From NCBI GenBank assembly GCA_012719345.1, contig JAAYAN010000142.1, positions 1-46,910 of the forward strand: a stretch of 46,910 nucleotides of DNA, given 5' to 3'. The position numbers and the translations under genes are program-made. Under the pieces are notes generated by a model, which made no database searches, was not told where the DNA came from, and saw only the letters and a list, made by a program, of their open reading frames with translations. How positions within the stretch are numbered: position 1 is the stretch's first letter; each line of letters begins with the position of its first letter. Origin of the DNA: Ignavibacteria bacterium (GTDB lineage Bacteria > Bacteroidota > Ignavibacteria > Ignavibacteriales > Melioribacteraceae). Positions 25,868 through 32,832 of the stretch are shown here, one piece after another.

Positions 25868-27456
25868 CCGTAAGCGCTGCCGAACAAATACAACTGCTTT
25901 TCGAAATACTTATGTCTGTCGATTCTCATGCGGATATTAAAGTATCGGCAAAAAAAAGTCTCTCGCTTATATTGCGTAAATTAAATTGTTCTGCCGGAGG
26001 TATTTTTTTTGTTAATTTACTTTCGGATGAAAGTGATGTTGTTAAGGAAATAATAAGTATTCCGCAAATATCAATAAATAGTTTTTATCTCGATTCGCTC
26101 GAAACATTTAAAGACAAAATCAGAAAAACAGGCTGGGTTGATTTGCAGAAGTCTTTTCCTTTTTGTTATAATCACGAAAATGAAGGTTACTGCCATATTC
26201 TTAATCTTTCAGATTTCGGATTTATATTATTAATAAAGAACAACGGCTGTTTTCCTGATTCATTTATTAAATCGCTGCAGCCGGTGTTTAATAAAATCGG
26301 CAGTATTTATAATTCGATGCTTAAAAACGAGACACTTCTTTTAAATGAAGAAAGATTAAGGAGTATTTACGAAAACGTAAACATAGGACTTTTCCGTATT
26401 TCATCTGCAGGAAATATCTTGATGCTTAATCCTGCTGGACGAAAAATTCTCGGAATAAACAACGATTCTGATTTAGGGGAAATGATAATTACTGAATTTT
26501 ATAAAGATCCTTCGTTCCGCGATGAACTGATTGATGTTCTCGAAACAAAGAAAAATATAAAAGGAATCCGTACTAATTGGAAAAAGAAATCCGGCGAATT
26601 CTTTCCGGTAAACATAAATGTTACAGCATATTACGATGACAGCGGAAAAATCCGGTATTTCGAAGGTTCATTTGAGGATATAACTGAAAGGGTGAATTTC
26701 GAAAACAATCTTAAGGCAGCAAAAGAAAATGCCGAAAAATCGGAAAAATTGAAATCGGATTTTCTTGCTCAAATGTCCCACGAAATAAGAACTCCAGTAA
26801 ATACAATACTGAATTACACTTCTTTACTTACAATTGACAAAGGCACAGCCGGTAATCAGCAAAATGCTTTTATTTATGATTCAATAGAAAATGCCGTGAA
26901 CCGGCTTTTGCGTACGATTGATCTTGTGCTGAATATGTCGGATATCGAAAATAACACTTACAAAGCAATTTTTGAAGAGGTACATTTTGAGCGCGATGTT
27001 CTAAGACCGATTATTCAGGAATTTAAATCTGCCGCGGACAAAAAGAGACTCAACCTTGAACTTATTAGCACAGATGTTTCACAAAAAGTTTATGCCGATA
27101 AATATACTTTAGTCCAAATTATTGTAAATTTGCTTGATAATTCAATAAAATATACTAATAAAGGTAAAATCACTCTTTCTATAAAAGACAATAAGTTTTC
27201 AATATCGGATACAGGAATCGGTATTTCGGAAGAATATATACCTCAATTATTCCAGAAATTTTCGCAGGAAGAAACAGGTTATTCGCGTAAGTTTGAAGGC
27301 ACAGGATTAGGATTATCGCTCGTAAAAAAATACTGCGAAATAAATAATGCCGAAATATCGGTTGAAAGCCAAAAAGGAATTGGAACTACATTTAATATAA
27401 TTTTCAAACAAAAAAATCCGTTTATAAATGAGTATAAAAAACAAGTTTTACATTAA
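25864..27456 (+). CDS. PAS sensor histidine kinase coupled to FIST protein
   Basis: This is a cytosolic kinase of 530 residues. A GAF-like N-terminal domain (about 5-155) is followed by a PAS domain (about 165-285, ending FEDITERV), a HisKA domain with His306 in QMSHEIRTP and an ATPase domain with NLLDNSIKY, DTGIGI and GTGLGL. The kinase core, from EKLKS to the C-terminal TTFNII, is closely similar to that of the propeller kinase at 18646-21807, including the unusual QEETGYSRKFEG block. No membrane segment or response regulator is adjacent. Because the gene overlaps the FIST gene by four bases, the pair probably forms one sensing complex. Confidence 0.94.
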   Translation: MTVSAAEQIQLLFEILMSVDSHADIKVSAKKSLSLILRKLNCSAGGIFFVNLLSDESDVVKEIISIPQISINSFYLDSLETFKDKIRKTGWVDLQKSFPFCYNHENEGYCHILNLSDFGFILLIKNNGCFPDSFIKSLQPVFNKIGSIYNSMLKNETLLLNEERLRSIYENVNIGLFRISSAGNILMLNPAGRKILGINNDSDLGEMIITEFYKDPSFRDELIDVLETKKNIKGIRTNWKKKSGEFFPVNINVTAYYDDSGKIRYFEGSFEDITERVNFENNLKAAKENAEKSEKLKSDFLAQMSHEIRTPVNTILNYTSLLTIDKGTAGNQQNAFIYDSIENAVNRLLRTIDLVLNMSDIENNTYKAIFEEVHFERDVLRPIIQEFKSAADKKRLNLELISTDVSQKVYADKYTLVQIIVNLLDNSIKYTNKGKITLSIKDNKFSISDTGIGISEEYIPQLFQKFSQEETGYSRKFEGTGLGLSLVKKYCEINNAEISVESQKGIGTTFNIIFKQKNPFINEYKKQVLH

Positions 27457-28708
27457 CTTCGATTTCGAAAAGTTTAAAACCAGCGAGAGGAATGACGAAT
27501 ACAGAACTCCATTCCAGATTGACCGCGACAGAATAATTCATTCCTCGGAATTCAGAAGACTGCAGGGCAAAACGCAGGTATTTTTACCAGGTGAATATGA
27601 TTTTTACCGAACAAGGCTTACACATTCAATCGAAGTGGCGCAAATCGGGCGGTCGATATGCAATTATCTTCTTAAAAAAGAAAAAGACTTTTTTTCGGAA
27701 GAATATTATCCTGATAGCGACCTTGTTGAAGCAGCCTGTTTATCGCACGATCTTGGGCATCCGCCTTTCGGTCACGCAGGCGAAAGAACATTAAACAGGC
27801 TGATGAAAGAAACCGGCGGTTTTGAAGGAAATGCACAGACTTTAAGGCAGATAACAGAAATCTTTTATAAAGCCGGCAGCGAACGAAAAGGAATGAACCC
27901 GACACGGGCATTTCTCGACAGCATTTTGAAATATAAAAGCCTTTACACAAATTCAGGAATGCCCGAAAATCATTTTATCTACGATGAACAGAAGAAATAT
28001 ATCGATTTTACCTTTGGAGGTAGAGAAATTCCCAGCGGAATTAATTCTTTTGATAAATTAAATGCATTCAGGAGCATCGAATGCCAGATAATGGATTGGG
28101 CAGATGATACGGCTTATGCGATTAACGATTTGGTTGACAGTATTTCCGGCGGATTTCTTTCGATTGTAAAGCTGGAAAATTTTGGCAAAGAAAATTCTTC
28201 AAGATTTAATAATTACCAGAATAAATGTCTGCAAAATATTATTGAAAGTATTTTATCAGGAAACTATAAACGAAAGTTCGGTTCGGAAATAGGAGAATTT
28301 ATATCAGCTTGTACAATAAAAGAACGCGATACTTTTATGAATGATTTGACGAACCGTTATAAATACGAGCTTGTTATTTCGCAGGAAGCTATTGATAAAG
28401 CTGTTTTGTATAAACAAATTTCCGTCTATCTGGTTTTCCGGTCGCCGCAGCTGCACCAAATGGAATTTAAAGGCGATCTTATGATTGAGAGGATGTTTGA
28501 AGTTTTCCGGGAGAATTATACAATCGGAAAGAGTAATAAAAAACTTCTGCCGGATTTTTCGCATAATCTTATTAAAGATACATCCGATGATAATTTCCGG
28601 ACTCGTTTGATTTGCGATCAAATTGCCGGAATGACGGATTCGTATGCAATGAGGACTTACCGCCGGTTATTTGAACCCGATTTTGGATCAATTATAGATA
28701 TAGCATGA
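27428..28708 (+). CDS. dgt: deoxyguanosinetriphosphate triphosphohydrolase-like HD protein
   Basis: This HD-domain dNTPase would cleave dGTP (or other dNTPs) to deoxynucleoside and tripolyphosphate, helping to control dNTP pools. Features are RTPFQIDRDRIIHSSEFRRLQGKTQV (26-51), the metal-binding His66 in LTHSIEVAQIGR, the HD pair His107-Asp108 in SHDLGHPPFGHAGE and a later Asp in DWADDTAYAIND. The length of 426 is within the range for non-enterobacterial Dgt. It starts 29 bases inside the kinase gene and its stop overlaps arfB by four bases. The link to uvrB upstream is a nucleotide/DNA-repair theme, but the sensor genes in between are unexpected. Confidence 0.92.
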   Translation: MSIKNKFYINFDFEKFKTSERNDEYRTPFQIDRDRIIHSSEFRRLQGKTQVFLPGEYDFYRTRLTHSIEVAQIGRSICNYLLKKEKDFFSEEYYPDSDLVEAACLSHDLGHPPFGHAGERTLNRLMKETGGFEGNAQTLRQITEIFYKAGSERKGMNPTRAFLDSILKYKSLYTNSGMPENHFIYDEQKKYIDFTFGGREIPSGINSFDKLNAFRSIECQIMDWADDTAYAINDLVDSISGGFLSIVKLENFGKENSSRFNNYQNKCLQNIIESILSGNYKRKFGSEIGEFISACTIKERDTFMNDLTNRYKYELVISQEAIDKAVLYKQISVYLVFRSPQLHQMEFKGDLMIERMFEVFRENYTIGKSNKKLLPDFSHNLIKDTSDDNFRTRLICDQIAGMTDSYAMRTYRRLFEPDFGSIIDIA

Positions 28709-29118
28709 TGATAATTTCAGAAAGTATAAATATTCCCGAAAACGAAATTGAACTAAGCGCTATACGGTCGCAAGGCAAAGGCGGACAAAACGTAAATAAA
28801 GTTGCCACGGCAATTCATTTGAGATTTAATGTTGTTTTATCTTCGCTTTCCGAAGAAATTAAACACGATATTTTAAATCTTAAGGATAAAAGAATTACTT
28901 CCGAAGGCATAATTGTAATTAAGGCGCAAAAATACAGGACACAGGAAAAAAACAAAGAAGAAGCGCTTAAGCGGCTTGAGGAACTGATAAGAAAAGCTTT
29001 AATAAAACAGAAACCGCGAAAAAAAACAAAACCTACTGCTGCTGCAAAATTGAAAAGAATTGACGAAAAATGCAAAAGAAGCGAGATAAAAAAAACGCGT
29101 AAACAGGTAGATTACTGA
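28705..29118 (+). CDS. arfB: peptidyl-tRNA hydrolase ArfB (ribosome rescue)
   Basis: This 137-residue class I release-factor-like protein hydrolyses peptidyl-tRNA on ribosomes stalled without a stop codon. The catalytic GGQ is at 26-28 in RSQGKGGQNVNK. The basic C-terminal tail (KQKPRKKTKPTAAAKLKRIDEKCKR and onward, rich in Lys/Arg) enters the empty mRNA channel. The ATG overlaps the dgt stop codon, so translation is coupled. Its stop codon overlaps that of the convergent exporter gene. Confidence 0.95.
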   Translation: MMIISESINIPENEIELSAIRSQGKGGQNVNKVATAIHLRFNVVLSSLSEEIKHDILNLKDKRITSEGIIVIKAQKYRTQEKNKEEALKRLEELIRKALIKQKPRKKTKPTAAAKLKRIDEKCKRSEIKKTRKQVDY

Positions 29119-29618
29119 ATTATTTTTTTAAGTTTTTTTATGCTTAAATTTTTAACTGTCTGTCTGCGCGATATCAGCATAGGAAGTGATACACCGATAC
29201 TGATTGAAAATAAAATAAATATCATTTTCAATCCGTTATTAAAAACCGAAAACATTAAGTCGGCGTTTTCTGACAAAGATGAGGCAACGGTTAAATTAAA
29301 CAATCCTAAAATCATTTTATAAGCAAAGTACCCAGGTATCATCGGAATTATTGCCGGAATTGAAAAAACAAAAGGGGGTGTGTGAACCCGGTGAGCCAAA
29401 GGAACGCTTATAAAGCCGACAAATGTTGCAGCTGCTAATGAAGCAAGAATAATGTTTACTCCGCTCATAATCATCGGAAATTTAATCAGTCCGGCAAAAG
29501 CACCCAAAAGTCCTGCAGAAAACAACGACCTCGAAGGAACATTAAAAAGTATTCCGAATCCTGCAGCAGCAATGCCCGACCATATAAACCTTTCTGCTAA
29601 GTTATAAAATGTTTCCAT
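29112..29618 (-). CDS. ThrE-type threonine/serine exporter, small subunit
   Basis: This 168-residue integral membrane protein has four to five hydrophobic helices and matches the C-terminal half of ThrE (the DUF3815/ThrE_2 region), including VPSRSLFSAGLLGAF and RVHTPPFVFSIPAIIPMIPGYFAYK. Threonine/serine exporters of this type are split into two ORFs in many bacteria. Its ATG overlaps the stop of the large subunit by one base (TAATG). The last seven bases overlap the end of the convergent arfB gene. Confidence 0.9.
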   Translation of the reverse strand: METFYNLAERFIWSGIAAAGFGILFNVPSRSLFSAGLLGAFAGLIKFPMIMSGVNIILASLAAATFVGFISVPLAHRVHTPPFVFSIPAIIPMIPGYFAYKMILGLFNLTVASSLSENADLMFSVFNNGLKMIFILFSISIGVSLPMLISRRQTVKNLSIKKLKKIIQ

Positions 29619-30400
29619 TATACAGTCCTCAGCTGAAAAAGCATCATTGCAGAAAAAAGTCCTAATGCTATAGCAAGGACAATCATAGTGCCATGAGCAA
29701 ATCTTACTATTCCATTAATAAGGTTTCCGTCAATTGTGTCTGTAAACGAATTAATTAATGGAACTCCGGGAACCAGAAACAGGACTGATGTTGCAAGACT
29801 AAGTTCGGGTTTTAAACCGATATCGTACATAACCGAAAATGAAGCAACAATGGAAGCGGAAAAAGATCCTAAAAACACACATATATATTGATTGAATTTC
29901 ATTTTAACAGCTTCCTGGCGGACAAAAAGTCCCATAAAAGTTGCAATGAAAGCCATAAGCATATTTAGCCAATCTCCTCCAAAAATATTACAAAATCCCG
30001 ATCCTGCCAGACTTACTGAGATTAAAATTAAAATCCGGGGATAATGCGGAAGATTCCGAAGTCTGGTAACTTCAGCTTCAACCTGATCGACACTCCATTT
30101 TTCATTCAAAGCAGCCCAGCTGGCGCGGCTTAATCCTGAAATTATCCTGAAATTTACGCCATGCGGCGGTATACGTTTAACTTTTGTAAGACTTTCGTTA
30201 TTCAGTTCGTCTGTAATAGTCATTATTATAGCACGGTGAGTAATCAGTGCGTGAGCTTTATAACCAAGAGCTGCCGAAAAACGGTAAAGACTTAAAAATA
30301 TTCTTGTAGTGTTCGCCCCGGCAATCATAAGCATTGCGCTGATTTTAAGCAACAGTCCGGCGGCTCTTTCTATTTTTGAAATTTCTTTTTGCAAAATCAA
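29618..30400 (-). CDS. ThrE-type threonine/serine exporter, large subunit
   Basis: This 260-residue protein matches the DUF1212/ThrE N-terminal half: a cytosolic N-terminal segment with GANTTRIFLSLYRFSAALGY (about 28-47), HALITHRAIIMTITDE and PPHGVNF, followed by five hydrophobic helices. Together with the small subunit it would export threonine and serine. It has a GTGP-like loop replaced by VPGVPLINSFTDTIDG. It is divergent from the phosphate operon, with 382 bases between, and couples to the small subunit by a one-base overlap. Confidence 0.9.
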   Translation of the reverse strand: MILQKEISKIERAAGLLLKISAMLMIAGANTTRIFLSLYRFSAALGYKAHALITHRAIIMTITDELNNESLTKVKRIPPHGVNFRIISGLSRASWAALNEKWSVDQVEAEVTRLRNLPHYPRILILISVSLAGSGFCNIFGGDWLNMLMAFIATFMGLFVRQEAVKMKFNQYICVFLGSFSASIVASFSVMYDIGLKPELSLATSVLFLVPGVPLINSFTDTIDGNLINGIVRFAHGTMIVLAIALGLFSAMMLFQLRTV

Positions 30401-30673
30401 TATAAACTTAAATTAGGAAATCAATGCAGTTAATATTATGCGTTTTTTAATAATATACAATAATAACCGCAAAATAATTTTCGCAGAGCAATAATTCATT
30501 AAATATTTCAGAATAAATAATTCTTTAGAAATGTTACCCAAATATAATTAATTTTTATAAATGTTTCCCCTTAAGGATTGCAATACAAGTACAAAAAAAA
30601 ATATAAAATATTTTCGTCAAAAATAATAAGCCGAATACTGAGCCCGTAAACACAGGCAAAATAAAAATATTAC

Positions 30674-30708
30674 TTTGTAATTGATTTGTAATATTAGAAT
30701 TCTATTTT
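30674..30708 (+). promoter_or_regulatory. candidate Pho box and -10 element
   Basis: Two identical 7-base repeats TTTGTAA (30674-30680 and 30685-30691) are spaced by TTGA, giving the 11-base periodicity of PhoB boxes (7-4-7 architecture). A TATTTT lies 11 bases further, about the position expected of the -10 element in PhoB-activated promoters. The downstream operon encodes the phosphate transporter and a PhoB-like regulator. The binding itself is inferred. Confidence 0.55.
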
Positions 30709-30716
30709 AGCGTATA

Positions 30717-30747
30717 GTCAAATTTTTTATGAGAGAGAGAATTTGAC
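30717..30747 (+). promoter_or_regulatory. inverted repeat in the 5' leader
   Basis: GTCAAATT (30717-30724) and AATTTGAC (30740-30747) are perfect complements around a 15-base loop of GAGAGAG type, 35-65 bases before the porin ATG. It could be an operator or an mRNA leader hairpin. Confidence 0.4.
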
Positions 30748-30782
30748 CGAAAATTTGATTATTCAATAAAAAGGAGAGAGTT

Positions 30783-31775
30783 ATGAAAAACCTGTTACAG
30801 AAAACAGTTCTATTAACAATGATATTCGGCGCAGTGTTAACTGCACAGGATAAATCCGCCGAAAAAATAACCGGTCAGATATTTTTTGATTACACTAACA
30901 CTCTTAGTAAAGAGGCAGGAAAAACAAATCACGAGTTTGAATTTACAAGGATTTATTTCGGATATGAAAATGCTGTTTCAGATGAAATTAAATATTACTT
31001 TTTAATTGATGCCGACAGAACTGATGCTGATAACCAGAGACTTGAAGTGTTTATTAAAAATGCTAAGATTGATTGGATTACAAAATACGGAACAATTATG
31101 ATTGGTATGCAGGGAATGAATATGTTTACCCTTCAGGAAGCAAATTGGGGTTACAGATTTATTGAAAAATCTGTAATGGATGTTAAAGGATTCTCCTCAT
31201 CGGCTGATATAGGAATTGCATATGCCAACAAAATTACAAAAGAATTGGATGTTAAGTTTATGGTTACCAACGGCGGAGGTTTTAAAAAAGCAGAGGCAGA
31301 CAAATATAAAAAATATTCGCTTAACCTTGGATTCGGCGAAAATAAACTTGCATCAAAAGAAGGATATAACATTGGTACTTCTGTTTCTGTTGAACCTGTA
31401 AAGATTAACGATAACCTTGAATACACAACGGTTTACGGAGTTTTTGGCGGGTTCCAATTCGGAGGTTTCAGGATGGGTGCGGAATTCGACCAGAAGTTTT
31501 CGAAAACATCAGCAAATGTATCAAAAACCGAAATGATAATCTCGGCTTATGCAAATTATTCCATAATTGAGAATTTGGATGTTTTCGGCAGGGCAGATAT
31601 TTACGACCCTAACAGTAAAACTTATAACGATGGTGAAAACTACTTTATAGGCGGTTTCAATTACAACGCTTCAAAAGGTTTAAGCGTGGCTCCTAATATC
31701 CGGGTTAAACAATCGTGGAATGAAGGTTCGGACGCTCAAGTTGATTTCAAAGTAAATTTTTTATTTAAAATTTAA
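30783..31775 (+). CDS. porin-like outer-membrane protein of the phosphate operon
   Basis: This 330-residue protein has a signal peptide (1-20, ending AVLTAQ) and strand-rich body with alternating patterns (GQIFFDYTN, FEFTRIYFGYENAV, KYYFLIDADRTDADNQ, GIAYANKITKELDVKFMVTNGGGF) ending in a terminal strand VDFKVNFLFKI, typical of phosphate-selective (OprO/OprP-like) and other 14-18-stranded porins. Its position as first gene of the pst operon suggests that it moves phosphate or small anions across the outer membrane. A strong ribosome site (AAGGAGAG) precedes the ATG. No lysine ladder can be verified from sequence alone. pstS follows after 26 bases. Confidence 0.82.
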   Translation: MKNLLQKTVLLTMIFGAVLTAQDKSAEKITGQIFFDYTNTLSKEAGKTNHEFEFTRIYFGYENAVSDEIKYYFLIDADRTDADNQRLEVFIKNAKIDWITKYGTIMIGMQGMNMFTLQEANWGYRFIEKSVMDVKGFSSSADIGIAYANKITKELDVKFMVTNGGGFKKAEADKYKKYSLNLGFGENKLASKEGYNIGTSVSVEPVKINDNLEYTTVYGVFGGFQFGGFRMGAEFDQKFSKTSANVSKTEMIISAYANYSIIENLDVFGRADIYDPNSKTYNDGENYFIGGFNYNASKGLSVAPNIRVKQSWNEGSDAQVDFKVNFLFKI

Positions 31776-31801
31776 CAACAAATTAAAGGAGTATTCATTT
31801 T

Positions 31802-32779
31802 ATGAGTACATTAAAAAAAGCAGTGTTTTCGGCAATAATCATTTCAGTTTTATTTTCTGCAGCAAATTACGCTCAGCCCGTTCAGGTTGACGAAAGTCTG
31901 CCGCGCTACAAAAAAACCAAAGGTGTAAAAGGCACATTAAACAGCATCGGTTCCGATACAATTTTGAATATGATGACACTTTGGGCAGAAGGCTTTAAGG
32001 CTTTGTATCCCGATGTAAAAATTCAAATTGAAGGAAAAGGTTCTTCAACTGCTCCGCCTGCGCTTATTGAAGGAACGGCTCAGCTCGGACCTATGTCGCG
32101 TAAAATGAAATCGGAAGAGACTGATAAATTTGAAGATAAATACGGTTATTCACCAGCAGCAATAAGCATTGCGCTGGATGCCCTTGCAATTTATGTTCAC
32201 AAGGATAATCCAATATCCAAACTTACTTTCGAAGAAGCAGACGCAATATTTTCTTCAACTCGCAAACGAGGACATAAGGAAGATATTAAAACCTGGGATC
32301 AGCTTGGTCTTAAAGGCGAGTTTACAAACAAACCGGTAAGCGTTTTCGGAAGAAACTCAGCATCCGGCACATACGGCTACTTTAAAGACGATGTACTCAA
32401 AAAAGGAGATTACAAAAATATTGTTAAAGAACAGCCCGGTTCGGCATCTGTTGTTCAGGGTGTTTCCGAAGATAAATACGCAATAGGTTACAGCGGTATC
32501 GGTTACAAAACTTCGGGAGTGAAGGCTTTGGCTCTTGCCGAGAAAAACGGCGAACCTTATTACGATGCAAATTTCGAAAATGTTAAAGACGGCAACTATC
32601 CTCTTTCGCGCAACCTTTACATATACGTGGCAAAAAATCCTTCTAAAGAAATGGATTTGCTTGTTAAAGAATTTTTGAAATTTGTTCTCAGTTATGAAGG
32701 ACAGCAGATTGTTGTAAAAGACGGATATCTGCCACTTTCCAAAACAGAAGTTACAAAACAATTGAAAAAGATAGAATAA
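31802..32779 (+). CDS. pstS: phosphate-binding protein PstS
   Basis: This periplasmic phosphate receptor has 325 residues. After the signal peptide (1-24) come the anion-binding loops IGSDT (49-53), GKGSST (78-83) and a GRNSASGT loop (about 184-191), and the closing TNKPVSVFGRN and YVAKNPSKEMDLL segments. The PFAM-like PstS fold is complete. It hands phosphate to the PstC/PstA permease. The gene lies 26 bases after the porin, with AAAGGAG before the ATG; a terminator-like hairpin follows, which would make PstS more abundant than the permease. Confidence 0.97.
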   Translation: MSTLKKAVFSAIIISVLFSAANYAQPVQVDESLPRYKKTKGVKGTLNSIGSDTILNMMTLWAEGFKALYPDVKIQIEGKGSSTAPPALIEGTAQLGPMSRKMKSEETDKFEDKYGYSPAAISIALDALAIYVHKDNPISKLTFEEADAIFSSTRKRGHKEDIKTWDQLGLKGEFTNKPVSVFGRNSASGTYGYFKDDVLKKGDYKNIVKEQPGSASVVQGVSEDKYAIGYSGIGYKTSGVKALALAEKNGEPYYDANFENVKDGNYPLSRNLYIYVAKNPSKEMDLLVKEFLKFVLSYEGQQIVVKDGYLPLSKTEVTKQLKKIE

Positions 32780-32788
32780 ACATTTAAG

Positions 32789-32816
32789 TCCGGCTGTTTA
32801 ATGCAGCCGGATTTTT
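32789..32816 (+). terminator. attenuator-type hairpin between pstS and pstC
   Basis: TCCGGCTG (32789-32796) and CAGCCGGA (32804-32811) form an 8-bp perfect stem with a seven-base loop and are followed by TTTTT. It looks like an intrinsic terminator inside the operon, so read-through to pstC would be partial. Confidence 0.85.
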
Positions 32817-32832
32817 AATTTTACAGGTTTTT

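Larger units (their letters stand above)
30401..30782. other. divergent promoter region of the phosphate operon and exporter
   Basis: This AT-rich 382-base stretch contains no gene. The right half carries a Pho-box-like direct repeat (30674-30691), a TATTTT -10-like element (30703-30708), an inverted repeat (30717-30747) and an AAGGAGAG ribosome site (30771-30778), listed separately. The left half should hold the exporter promoter, but I could not identify it. Confidence 0.5.

Noticed and set aside
29112-30400. Frameshifted single thrE gene
   Set aside because: The one-base overlap (TAATG) and two intact halves match the split form common in bacteria, so it is not a broken gene.
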